From assembly GCF_014218275.1 (NCBI RefSeq), contig NZ_AP023213.1, positions 2,086,001 through 2,150,000 of the forward strand: a stretch of DNA of 64,000 nt. Reading direction: 5' to 3'. Below, piece by piece: positions 34,567 to 43,535 of the stretch. The notes beneath the pieces are model-generated. The model worked only from the letters and a program-made list of their open reading frames with translations. It made no database searches and had not been told where the DNA came from. The first letter of the stretch is position 1. Every line of letters starts with the position of its first letter. This DNA comes from Citrifermentans bremense. Lineage in GTDB: Bacteria > Desulfobacterota > Desulfuromonadia > Geobacterales > Geobacteraceae. The position numbers were made by a program, and so were the translations under genes.

Positions 34567-36510
34567 TCAAGCTGAGAAGGGTTGAACCGCGCGGGTTCCG
34601 CTTTCCTCGGCCAGCGCATGCTTGCGGCAGTTGATGAACGCCTCCACTATATGCCTTTCGAAGTGCGATCCGCTCCCTTCCCTCAACAGCCGGAAGGCCT
34701 CATCCATCTGCATGGGGTCCCGGTAGTGCCTCTGCGAGGTGACCGCCTCGAAGAAATCCGCAACCGCGATGATCTTCGCCCCAAGCGGGATGTCCTTTCC
34801 CTTCAACCCCTTCGGATAACCGGTGCCGTCGATCTTCTCGTGGTGGGCGCCCGCTATCTCCGGCACCTGCCGGTAAATCCCCTCGAAGTTGACCTGTTCC
34901 AGGATGTCCCGCGTCTTGTGGCAGTGCGTCTTGACGATCTCGTACTCGAGGTCGGAGAGCCTGCCGTTTTTTTTCAGGATGGCGTCCGGAACCCCGATCT
35001 TGCCGTAGTCGTGCAAGAGCGCTGCGACCCTGATCATTTCCACCTCGTCCTCGGCAAGCCCCAGCTCGTGGCAGATCTCCTCGCAGTACTCGGTGACCTT
35101 TTCCGAGTGCCCTGCGGTGAGCGGGTCCCTGGCGTCGATGGAGGCCGCCATGACCTTCAAGAAGGAGCTGAACTGGGTCGATTTCGCCTCATGCAGGTTG
35201 GCGTTGTAGATGGCGATGCCGATGACCGGGGCGATGCTCATCAATAGCGTCACGTCGCTTTGCACCAGGGGGCGCTTGGACTTCAGGTTGTCGACGGCGA
35301 TGATCCCCAGCGATTCCCCCTCGCAGATGATGGGGCAGCAGATGAAGGTCTGCGACAGGAGCTGCTTGGCGAAGTTCTGGCTCTTGCCGGAGAGGTTCCC
35401 GCCGATCTCGTTGATGTCGCCTACGAGGAACGGCCGCTGCTCGCGGAAGGAGACCACGAACACCCCCTTCGCCTCCGGGCGGTCCAGTTGGAACGTGGTC
35501 TTGCTGAGAAAGCTCAGCTGCTCGTCGAAGTAGCCGAAGCCGGCGTGAAAGACCAGCTTCGTCTTCTCGGGGTTGGCCAGAAGGATCAGGCCGCGGCTGT
35601 AGTCCAGGCGCTTTTCCAAGACCTGGACCACGTTGTCGAGGATGTCGTGGAGGCGGGTCTGCTTGCTGATGACCTGGCCGATGTCGTTTGTGACCAGGGC
35701 GTTGTTGTAGTTGATCTCCAGCTGCTTGAACAGGTTGTCGGAGAGGTCCTTCAGGTTCAATTGCCCTGCCAGGAGCGCCTTTTTCTCGCTGTGCAGCGCG
35801 ATGACGCTCAAGAGCAGCACGGCTAAGGCCGAGGCCGGCAGCACCCTTTCCAGCCCCTGATGCGGGCTGATGGTGATGGAGGCGGCAGTGAGCAGGGAGA
35901 GGAAGACGGCGGTGTAGTTTCTCGTGTACTCCCAGAAGGTATGGCTCGATTTCTCCCACGAGACGATGTAGCGGCAGACCTGCCCCCCCTGGAACATGCA
36001 CTCGGTGTGCTCGATGCGGGGAAGCTTGACGTCGAAGGCGGCGGCTACGGCCTCGAAAAAACCGATGCGGTTTTGGCACTGGAACGGCTGCTCCTTGGTG
36101 CCGGGACGCGGGGTGACGGTGATCTCCACCTTGTTGGCGGCGAGTTTCCTGGAGGTGTAGACGGAGGAGCGGACGAAGTTGTTGTTGGTGGCCTTGCCGA
36201 TCATCTCGTAGGCCCTGGCGGGGCCGACGAGCCCCAGGAAATACTGCCTCATCATCCCGATCGCATCGGGAGAGGCTGCGTAGCGTCCCGCCTCCCTGGC
36301 GAGGTTCTCGTTCCCGGTGAGTTTCAGAAGCCGTTCGTGGAAGCGGTTCACCTGCTCCTGGGTGAACCAGTGCCCCTGGTCCGCGACCTCGTACGGGCTC
36401 ATCCCTGCGTAATCGAGGAGCTCGGTGATGTTGACAAAGCTGTACTTGTTCTTGATCAGCTTTATGTAAGTATCCGTGATCCGGCTGTTGTACAGCGGCG
36501 CATCCGTCAT
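34567..36510 (-). CDS. V4R-like sensor, membrane anchor, GAF and HD-GYP phosphodiesterase
   Basis: This 647-residue protein has an N-terminal sensor (1-190) ending in a V4R-like pattern, PFQCQNRIGFFEA then EHTECMFQGGQVCRYIVSW (Cys145, Cys171, Cys179). Two hydrophobic helices (about 197-240) and a GAF domain (about 275-440) follow. The C-terminal HD-GYP domain has LLHDYGKIGVPDA (His500, Asp501) and HHEKIDGTGYPKG, so the cyclic-di-GMP phosphodiesterase residues are intact. The sensor, anchor and GAF are shared with the histidine kinase at 41384-43519 (PLYNSRI, GHWF(T/S)Q, AREAGRYAASP). It lies next to a PilZ protein and a diguanylate cyclase, making a local cyclic-di-GMP block. The signal is unknown. 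Confidence 0.88.
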   Translation of the reverse strand: MTDAPLYNSRITDTYIKLIKNKYSFVNITELLDYAGMSPYEVADQGHWFTQEQVNRFHERLLKLTGNENLAREAGRYAASPDAIGMMRQYFLGLVGPARAYEMIGKATNNNFVRSSVYTSRKLAANKVEITVTPRPGTKEQPFQCQNRIGFFEAVAAAFDVKLPRIEHTECMFQGGQVCRYIVSWEKSSHTFWEYTRNYTAVFLSLLTAASITISPHQGLERVLPASALAVLLLSVIALHSEKKALLAGQLNLKDLSDNLFKQLEINYNNALVTNDIGQVISKQTRLHDILDNVVQVLEKRLDYSRGLILLANPEKTKLVFHAGFGYFDEQLSFLSKTTFQLDRPEAKGVFVVSFREQRPFLVGDINEIGGNLSGKSQNFAKQLLSQTFICCPIICEGESLGIIAVDNLKSKRPLVQSDVTLLMSIAPVIGIAIYNANLHEAKSTQFSSFLKVMAASIDARDPLTAGHSEKVTEYCEEICHELGLAEDEVEMIRVAALLHDYGKIGVPDAILKKNGRLSDLEYEIVKTHCHKTRDILEQVNFEGIYRQVPEIAGAHHEKIDGTGYPKGLKGKDIPLGAKIIAVADFFEAVTSQRHYRDPMQMDEAFRLLREGSGSHFERHIVEAFINCRKHALAEESGTRAVQPFSA

Positions 36511-36526
36511 CTTCGCTATCCTTGCC

Positions 36527-38611
36527 TCACTGGGCCACTGCTTCGGCTGTCTGCCTCTTGCTCTTGTTCCTGGTGACCAGCGTGGTCAGGTACTTCAGGA
36601 ACTTGGTGCCGCTGTTTTGTACGTTGAGGCACCAAAGGGCGTATTTCTTGTCGAACGGGATGCCGGCCGCCTCGACGTAGCTGACCGGGTAAACCAGCAC
36701 CGGGATGTCGTCTTGCTGGTACTTGTGCGTAAGTATGGAAAGCGCCAGGTTGATTATGTCCTTGGGGAGCAGCTCCGGGTCCATGATCAGCACCTGTATG
36801 CAGTTGGTGAGATCGGATAGGTTGAGCCCCGCGTCGGAGAGGTTGACGGTGAAGACGGCCTTTATGTTGCCGAGCTTCTTCAGCGTGTAGCAGTGCCTTT
36901 TCAGGCTGAAGCCGAGGCGCTCGTACTCCTTGGAAAGTTCCTCGTAGTGGATCATCTCCGGCTCCAGGTTGAGCGCGTGCAGCATGAGCCCACCCGACTC
37001 CTGCTCGTAGAAGCTCTCCAGTTCGAAGAGGTCCTCCGCGGTGGAGCGCGCCAGTTCCCAGGGGCCTGAGAAGTTCCAGTTATCCGAAAAGCTCCTTTTG
37101 TAGTGCAGGTAGGCGAAGGTGTCGATCGAGCACCCCTTCTGGTCGGCGATCAGCTTCGCCGCGGTGCCGAAGACGCGGTTGGGGAACTTGTTCTCGGGGC
37201 GGTAGTAGCAGATGACGTAGTTCATGTGCGCCGAGTGCAGGTTGTAGCAGTCGTTGATCGAGTGGGCCAACTGGTTCAGCACCACCAGCCCCGCTGTGGA
37301 CGACTCCGCCCTGTTAGCGGCGTGGTGGTGGATGAGCCAGCTGTTTTCGTAGAAGCGCAGCATCGCCATGTGTCCCAGGATGGAGCCCTTCTCGTGATAG
37401 ATGAAGTGCCGCGCGATGCTGGGGTTCTCTGTGTAGAGCTTGTCGTACATCTCCTTCAGCTGCGTCTTGTTGGCCTGGACGAAGGCGTACTTCTCCGGGT
37501 AGATGAAGCCGGTCTCGAAGAAGAACTGCCAAAGTTCTTCCGTGTTGGCGCGGTTACTGATGTAGGCGTTCTTGTCCTTGGCGAGGTAGAGCAGGCCCAG
37601 GAGGTTCACGTGCTCCCTGATGTCCATGTCCAGAAAGCTCAGCCCGCACTTCACCTTGGCGGAGCCGTCCGCACCCTGGAGCACCTGGCGGTAGATCACC
37701 TGGGCCATGCATTTTGTGGTGAAACCGTTGGCGATGCGCAGCTCGAGCTCGGGGATGATCATGCCGGGAAGGAGCACCGAACGCTCCTGCTCCTCGTTCA
37801 CCGAGAAGCCGGAGCCGGAGATGTCCACCACCTTGAGGTCGACGCTCTTGCCGCTCAACGGGTGCTTGAAGAAGGCGTTGGGCAGCGGCAAGAGCTCATG
37901 GCGCACGCTGCGGATCTCCTTTGCCTTGAAGCGCTGCATCTGGTCTTGCAAAGGCTCCAGCACGTAGACCCGGCTCCTGGGTCCAAGGGTCTGCGAGATG
38001 ATGCGGCAGGAGCCCGAGTAGATCGTGGTCTGTTCGTTGCTGAAGACAACCTGCACCGGGACCTCGGTGTTGACCCAGTGGAAGGCCTGGTTCGGCGCGC
38101 CGTCGGTTTCCACCCGGAAGGAGACCGCGCTGAAGTCGAGCAGGGTACCCTGGAAGCGGGCCGAATTCTGCAGCAACTCCACCCTGATCCCCTCGCAGCT
38201 GTGTCTCCTGGTCTTTCTGTAGTTCACCTCGATGCACTTTTCCGGAAGCAGGAAGGTGGCGCCGCTGTCGCTCAACGAGATCAGCTCCGGGACTGCGACC
38301 ACGAGTTTCGTGCCGTCGATGATGAAGATGTTTTCGAAGGTGCAGGCAGCGATGCTGGGCTGGGACTCGCTGGTCAGGGTCCAGCGGCACTCCAGCTTGT
38401 TGTTCATGCAGGGCTGCGGGCGCGCCTCGAGGCTCACCGTGCGGGGGTACTTCGAGTGCCTGAAGTTGACCAGTATGGAGTCTTCTTTGAAATTGATGAA
38501 GTTCAGTCTGTTGATGAGTTTTGTGAGGCTGATTTCCTTCTGGCTTCCCAGTGAGAACTCAATAACCGTTCCCGGCCTGGCAAACTGCAGGATTTTTCGT
38601 GCGCTCTCCAT
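36527..38611 (-). CDS. Tandem PilZ-domain protein with acyltransferase-like C-terminus
   Basis: This 694-residue protein carries two PilZ-like regions and a long C-terminal part. The first PilZ region has the arginine-rich loop RKTRRHSCEGIRVEL but a degenerate second motif (LDFSAVSFRVE). The second has SVRHELLP and an intact D-x-S-x-x-G motif in VVDISGSGFSVNEE, so only it is likely to bind cyclic-di-GMP. Residues from about 360 resemble GNAT-type folds (YHEKGSILGHMAMLRFYENS). The start at ATG 38611 has AGGGAG nearby; the frame to 38656 starts with TTG and is unlikely. It begins 16 bases from the HD-GYP gene on the same strand. It is a candidate effector linking cyclic-di-GMP to an acyl transfer step. 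Confidence 0.75.
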   Translation of the reverse strand: MESARKILQFARPGTVIEFSLGSQKEISLTKLINRLNFINFKEDSILVNFRHSKYPRTVSLEARPQPCMNNKLECRWTLTSESQPSIAACTFENIFIIDGTKLVVAVPELISLSDSGATFLLPEKCIEVNYRKTRRHSCEGIRVELLQNSARFQGTLLDFSAVSFRVETDGAPNQAFHWVNTEVPVQVVFSNEQTTIYSGSCRIISQTLGPRSRVYVLEPLQDQMQRFKAKEIRSVRHELLPLPNAFFKHPLSGKSVDLKVVDISGSGFSVNEEQERSVLLPGMIIPELELRIANGFTTKCMAQVIYRQVLQGADGSAKVKCGLSFLDMDIREHVNLLGLLYLAKDKNAYISNRANTEELWQFFFETGFIYPEKYAFVQANKTQLKEMYDKLYTENPSIARHFIYHEKGSILGHMAMLRFYENSWLIHHHAANRAESSTAGLVVLNQLAHSINDCYNLHSAHMNYVICYYRPENKFPNRVFGTAAKLIADQKGCSIDTFAYLHYKRSFSDNWNFSGPWELARSTAEDLFELESFYEQESGGLMLHALNLEPEMIHYEELSKEYERLGFSLKRHCYTLKKLGNIKAVFTVNLSDAGLNLSDLTNCIQVLIMDPELLPKDIINLALSILTHKYQQDDIPVLVYPVSYVEAAGIPFDKKYALWCLNVQNSGTKFLKYLTTLVTRNKSKRQTAEAVAQ

Positions 38612-38761
38612 CCAAGCTCCCTTGACAACCGATAACATCACAGAGACAGACGTCAAAACTTAATCGTGTTGCATGCCTGCCTCAGTACTGCTTATCGCAG
38701 GCAACATACAGACATTCGTTCTTGCGCATAAATACCACGAACGTAACTTTTTTTCACTATT

Positions 38762-38788
38762 AAAAGAAAAAGCCGCGGAATCTGCGGC
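38762..38788 (-). terminator. Rho-independent terminator of the GGDEF gene
   Basis: Read on the minus strand, GCCGCAGATTCCGCGGC forms a 5-bp GC stem followed at once by TTTTTCTTTT. It lies about 70 bases after the stop of the diguanylate cyclase gene and separates it from the PilZ gene. Confidence 0.8.
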
Positions 38789-38858
38789 ATCGATGTGTGC
38801 TTGTCTTGTTTTTTTCTTGAGAGAGAAGCGCGGAAATAGTGGGGGCTTTGGGCGCGCC

Positions 38859-40991
38859 TTATCCTTTTGCACCTACAGAGGCTTCAAGGTAGGCGTTGAA
38901 ATCGAGGGTCTTCGCCATGCCGGAAGGGGGGGCGGGGGCAGGCATCTCCTTTTGCCCCGGTGAGGTGCGGGCGGCGACGATGCGGTTGCGGCCACTCGCC
39001 TTGGCCTCGTACAGGGCGACGTCGGAGGCGTGCACCAGGGCGGTGAAGGTGCGGCCGTCTTCCGGGAACGAGGAGACGCCGAGACTCGCGGTAAGCCGGA
39101 CCTGAGGGATCTCGCTCTCGCCGGGGAATATTTCCCTCTCTATCTCCGACCTGATACGCTCGGCGACGATCATCGCCTCCACCTTCGAGGTCCCGGGGAG
39201 TACGGCGCAGAACTCCTCCCCCCCGTAGCGGGCCACGATGTCCATCTCGCGCAGCGAGGCCTTGATTATTTCCGCCGTGATCCTCAGGGCTTCGTCTCCG
39301 GCCAAGTGCCCGCAGAGGTCGTTGTAGCTCTTGAAGAAGTCGAGGTCGATGAAGATGACGGTGAGGTTCAGCCCCTGCCTGATGCTTCGGTTCAGCTCCT
39401 CCTCGAGCCGGTTCTTCAGGAAGCGGCGGTTGTAAAGCCCGGTGAGCGCGTCGGTGACGGAAAGCTGCTCGAAGCGCTCGGACTCCTCCAGCACCTCGGT
39501 CCGCTCGATCATCAGCGACGCCAGGTTGGCGAAGGAGGTGAGCACCTGCAGGTCCGCGTCGGTGAAGGGGGCGAGGTTCTTCTTGTCTGAGAGGTTCAAG
39601 ACGCCGATGATCTTGTCCTTGAGCTTGAGCGGCATGCAGATGAGCGATTTCGACTTGAAGCGGAGCCTGTTGGCCATGGCGACCCGGCTGTCCTTCTCCA
39701 CATCGTTGACCAGCAGGGGCTGGCCCGACTGCGCCACCATCCCCGCTATCCCCTTGCCCACCTTCACCGGGAGGCAGCGCGCGATGTTCAAGGTCATGCC
39801 CAGGGTGAAGACGATGTGCATGTTCTGACCGTCCTTGTCGATCAGCATGACGGAGCCTTGTGTCGCGTCGATCAGCTCCGCGGCGATTTCGAGGATGGCC
39901 TGGTAGAGCTCGTCCTTGCTGTCCACCTGCAGCAGGGTGTTGGTCAGCGACATGAGCCGCTGGGAAAGGGCGTTTTCCTTGCTCTGCTCCGCGTCTTTCA
40001 GGATGCGCGACAGCTTCGCAGCGGTGGCGCTTGCCAGCATGGAGATGAGCAGGGAGGTGCTTTTGCTGGGGGCTGCGTCGAAGAGCGCCACGAACCCCAG
40101 GCGCTCGTCCTGGCAGCGCAGCGGAAAGCAGGTGCAGACGGTCGCCTGCACGGCCGGCAGCACCTCGCGCATCTGGGCGTCGTAGATGACCGTCTTCGCC
40201 TGGCGGTCCTTGGCGGTGAAGAGGTGGATGGCGTCTGCGGGGATGCTCCCCAGCTGGTCGGGAAGCCCCCAGACCCCGCTGACCTCAAAGGAGCTGCCGG
40301 AGGCGTCGCGCAGCGCGATGGCTGTTTTGGGCGCGTTGAAATGGGTGACCAGGGCCTCGCAGCAAAGTCCCACCGTCTCGGTCACCGTGTTGGCATGGTC
40401 GAGCTCTTCCAGCGAACGCGCGACGGCGCTAAGCCTTGGATCGCATTCGTCTTCGCCAAGCTCGGCGGAGCTGGGCAGCGGAGCGCTGTAGGAGGGTGTG
40501 CAGGAGAATTTTTCCACCCGCTGCGTCACCTCCCGGGCAAGCTCCTGGGCTACCTGCTCGACCTCGGCAAGTGAAGCGGTGCAAAGCGATTCCACGTAAG
40601 GAAACAGCGAAAAGACCTCGCCGCCTCCGGAGCGGGCGAGCGCGGCCAGCTGCCACAGGTCGATGGAGTCGTCCCTCACGCCGTCTCCCACCAGGCAGAA
40701 CTCCTCGCTCCCAATGCTGAAGGGGATGACAAAGCCGAAGAAGCCGCCGCCGTAGCGACAGACCGAGGTGGTTCCTTCCTGGAAGTAGACCTCCAAGTTG
40801 GGCTCGAAGAACTGCCTTGCAACGTCCCGGCAAAGCGCATCTTCCACGACGGAACAGCAGTTCTCGAACTCGCTGCGTGACGGCTTGCGGCAGTAGAGGG
40901 TAAGGCTGTAGGGCGCCAGCGAGGGAAGGGCTTTAAGCCCCGCCAGCAACTCCTCGAACGTTCTTTTGTCCGGTCCTTTTCCCACAGTCAC
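38859..40991 (-). CDS. GAF-GAF-GGDEF diguanylate cyclase
   Basis: This 710-residue cytoplasmic protein has an N-terminal region without an obvious domain (1-190), two GAF domains (about 210-350 and 375-510) and a C-terminal GGDEF domain. The active site is intact (ARYGGEEFCAVLPG), and the allosteric I-site RxxD is present five residues before it (LREMDIVARYGGEEF). It should therefore make cyclic-di-GMP from two GTP and be feedback-inhibited. The start is GTG 40991 with GGGAG upstream. It ends in a clear terminator. With the nearby HD-GYP and PilZ genes it forms a complete make-break-read set. GAF ligands are unknown. Confidence 0.92.
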   Translation of the reverse strand: MTVGKGPDKRTFEELLAGLKALPSLAPYSLTLYCRKPSRSEFENCCSVVEDALCRDVARQFFEPNLEVYFQEGTTSVCRYGGGFFGFVIPFSIGSEEFCLVGDGVRDDSIDLWQLAALARSGGGEVFSLFPYVESLCTASLAEVEQVAQELAREVTQRVEKFSCTPSYSAPLPSSAELGEDECDPRLSAVARSLEELDHANTVTETVGLCCEALVTHFNAPKTAIALRDASGSSFEVSGVWGLPDQLGSIPADAIHLFTAKDRQAKTVIYDAQMREVLPAVQATVCTCFPLRCQDERLGFVALFDAAPSKSTSLLISMLASATAAKLSRILKDAEQSKENALSQRLMSLTNTLLQVDSKDELYQAILEIAAELIDATQGSVMLIDKDGQNMHIVFTLGMTLNIARCLPVKVGKGIAGMVAQSGQPLLVNDVEKDSRVAMANRLRFKSKSLICMPLKLKDKIIGVLNLSDKKNLAPFTDADLQVLTSFANLASLMIERTEVLEESERFEQLSVTDALTGLYNRRFLKNRLEEELNRSIRQGLNLTVIFIDLDFFKSYNDLCGHLAGDEALRITAEIIKASLREMDIVARYGGEEFCAVLPGTSKVEAMIVAERIRSEIEREIFPGESEIPQVRLTASLGVSSFPEDGRTFTALVHASDVALYEAKASGRNRIVAARTSPGQKEMPAPAPPSGMAKTLDFNAYLEASVGAKG

Positions 40992-41383
40992 GGCTCCCGC
41001 TATAGAAGTGATACGGCCTTAAGGGCCACCTGCGCGGCGGTAAAACTGCAACTGACCAGCAAGCTGTGTGCCACCTGAAGCATTCTCCCCTTCCTGAGAG
41101 GCTGCCGCAAGGATCATCATGCCGGTCGGCGCGATGTTATCTCTAAGTGATATTTTCCTCGGTTCAGGGTACAGCATCCTGAGCGTATACTATGACTATT
41201 GTGATATTTTTCTGTAATCAGAATCACACAGATAGGAAAATCTATCACAAAACGGCTGAAACCGGCATAATCTCAGTAATATCCGGTCGCCCCTTCTATG
41301 AGAGTGCTTCAACGATGTTTATTTATATTGATTATCCGAACCTTCATGGGTAAACTTCGGCCACTTTCTTGGAAGGGGTTGCA
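40992..41383. other. Divergent intergenic region, AT-rich
   Basis: This 392-base gap separates the divergent GGDEF and histidine-kinase genes. Its second half is AT-rich (for example near 41190-41260 and 41310-41330) and must carry promoters for both. I see no riboswitch or cyclic-di-GMP aptamer motif, RNA gene or long inverted repeat. Confidence 0.4.
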
Positions 41384-43519
41384 ATGGCTTTAGGGCCCGA
41401 CACACCGCTGTATAACAGCCGCATCATTGGCTTGTTCTTGAAGCTGCTCAGGGAAAAGTACCCCCAAGTAGACATCGGCGACCTGCTGAACCATGCGCAG
41501 ATGAAGAAATGGGAGGTGGCGGACCCGGGGCACTGGTTCAGTCAGCGCCAGATCGACCTTTTCACCGAGAAACTGGTTCTTGTGACGGGCGACCCCCGCA
41601 TAGCGCGGGAGGCCGGACGCTACGCCGCCTCCCCGGAAGGACTGGGATCGCTGCATTCCTTCATTCTCGGGCTCATCGGCCCGGAATACGTCTTTTTCGT
41701 CATGCACAAGCTGGCGCGCAAATTTTCGCGCTCCTCGCGTTGTTCCTCACGCAGGATCGGCCCCCGAGAAATCGAGGTGACCGTGACCTTCGAGCCGGGG
41801 GCGAAGGAAAACCCTTATCAATGCGACAACCGCATCGGCTACTTCGAGGCCGCCTTCCTGCTTTTCGGTCACGATTTTCCCCGCATACGCCATACCGAAT
41901 GCATCTTCAAGGGAGCAGAGGTCTGCCGCTACAACATCTCCTGGAACCCGTCGCTCATCTCGCGCCTGATCCAGGCCCGCCGTCTCTCCTTGCTGCTGCT
42001 CCCGCTGAGCTCGCTTTCCCTGTTCTTCGCAGGTGGTAAATTCTTTACCCCGTCCCTCACCCTGGCGCTTTTCGTTTACCTGCTTTTCACCCTGCTGCTG
42101 CACGCACAGGAGCGCAAGGCGCTTCTTTCCTCGCTGACGAACATGCGCAACTCGACCGAGAAGCTTCTTGTCCAGACGCAGGACAACTGCGACAACGCCC
42201 GGATGATCAACGAGATCGGGGAGGTGCTTTCGACGAGGACCGACCTGGACGACATCCTGAAGAGCGTGAACCAGGTGCTCTTGAAAAGGCTCGATTACGG
42301 CCGCGGCATCATCTTTCTCTTGGATCAGGACCGGCAAGCGCTGGTGCTCAAGGGATGTTTCGGGTTCAGCGAGGAGCATCAGCTGAAGCTGGAGCAGATG
42401 GTGCTACCAATAGCCAGCGGCACGCCGCACGGCGTCCTGGTCCGCTCCTTCCTCAGGCAGGAACCGCTTTTGATCAACGACCTCTCGGAGGTGAAGGCGC
42501 GGGCCAGCGCGGAAAACTACGCCTTCTTCGTGGGGCTTGGGGTTAAATCCTTCATCTGTGCCCCCATTGTCTGCGAGGGGGAGTCCCTGGGTGTATTCGC
42601 CGTGGACGACATGAAAAGGGGAGGGGAGCTTTTGCAAAGCGACCTGAACCTGATCCAGGGGATCGCGCCGGTGATAGGCATCGCCATCAGGAACGCCATG
42701 CACCTGGCAAACGAGCGGCGCCTCTCGGAGCAGCTCAGGAAGGCGTCTGAACTCCTGGAGCGCCGGGTTGACGAGCGGACCTCTGAACTCTCCCACGCCA
42801 ACCAGGAGCTGGAGTTCCTCTACGATTCGGTGTCGCACGACCTGCGCACTCCGATACGGGTGATCTACGGTTACGGCGAGCTGCTTTTGGAAGAGTACGG
42901 CATGCAGCTCGACGCCACCGCCAAAGAGTACCTTAAGTGCATCATAAGCGGCGGCGAGAGGATGGAGGCGACCCTGGACCGGATGCTGGACCTTTCGGAG
43001 ATCCGCCAGGCCCAGCTCGACCTGCAGCCGGTCGACCTGAGCCGGATCGCGCACGGCATCATGGCGGACCTGAGGATAGCCGACTACAAGCGGGAACTGA
43101 CGGTGAACATCCAGGAGGACGTGGTCGTGATCGGCGACGAGAAGCTGCTGACCCGCGTCATGGAGAACCTGCTTGGCAACGCCTGGAAGTACACCTCCGG
43201 CAAGGAGACGAGCGTGATTTCCTTCGGCATGCGCGATGGGGTCTGCTACGTCGAGGACAACGGTGAGGGGTTCGACATGGCTCAGGCCCAGAGGTTGTTC
43301 CTCCCCTTCCAGAGGCTGCACGGCGACAGCGAGATCGCCGGTCACGGCTTCGGCCTTTCCATCGTGCGCAAGATGATAGAGCGCATGGGGGGGCAGGTCT
43401 GGGGAGAGGGGAAGCCCGGAGAGGGGGCGACCTTCTACTTCACCCTCCCAAGTGTCGTCAAGGCAGAGGCTTTGCCTCCGCAGGCTTCCGCCGACGCCGG
43501 CGAGCCTGTCTCTCATTGA
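41384..43519 (+). CDS. V4R-like sensor, membrane anchor, GAF and histidine kinase
   Basis: This 711-residue kinase has the same N-terminal sensor as the HD-GYP protein at 34567-36510: PLYNSRIIG, GHWFSQRQID, AREAGRYAASP, then PYQCDNRIGYFEA and RHTECIFKGAEVCRYNISW. Two hydrophobic helices (about 205-250), a GAF domain, a short coiled coil, the H-box YDSVSHDLRTPIRVIYGYGE and a HATPase domain (NLLGNAWKYTSG, DNGEGFDMAQ, GHGFGLSIVRKM) follow. No receiver is attached and no response regulator gene is adjacent. ATG 41384 is used, with GAAGGGG upstream; the frame from 41369 begins with TTG. The phosphodiesterase and kinase probably sense the same signal. Confidence 0.9.
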   Translation: MALGPDTPLYNSRIIGLFLKLLREKYPQVDIGDLLNHAQMKKWEVADPGHWFSQRQIDLFTEKLVLVTGDPRIAREAGRYAASPEGLGSLHSFILGLIGPEYVFFVMHKLARKFSRSSRCSSRRIGPREIEVTVTFEPGAKENPYQCDNRIGYFEAAFLLFGHDFPRIRHTECIFKGAEVCRYNISWNPSLISRLIQARRLSLLLLPLSSLSLFFAGGKFFTPSLTLALFVYLLFTLLLHAQERKALLSSLTNMRNSTEKLLVQTQDNCDNARMINEIGEVLSTRTDLDDILKSVNQVLLKRLDYGRGIIFLLDQDRQALVLKGCFGFSEEHQLKLEQMVLPIASGTPHGVLVRSFLRQEPLLINDLSEVKARASAENYAFFVGLGVKSFICAPIVCEGESLGVFAVDDMKRGGELLQSDLNLIQGIAPVIGIAIRNAMHLANERRLSEQLRKASELLERRVDERTSELSHANQELEFLYDSVSHDLRTPIRVIYGYGELLLEEYGMQLDATAKEYLKCIISGGERMEATLDRMLDLSEIRQAQLDLQPVDLSRIAHGIMADLRIADYKRELTVNIQEDVVVIGDEKLLTRVMENLLGNAWKYTSGKETSVISFGMRDGVCYVEDNGEGFDMAQAQRLFLPFQRLHGDSEIAGHGFGLSIVRKMIERMGGQVWGEGKPGEGATFYFTLPSVVKAEALPPQASADAGEPVSH

Positions 43520-43535
43520 AACCTGGCAGCACCCT

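Noticed and set aside
36476-36820. Plus-strand frame across the HD-GYP/PilZ junction
   Set aside because: It overlaps two better supported minus-strand genes and lacks a ribosome site and family match.
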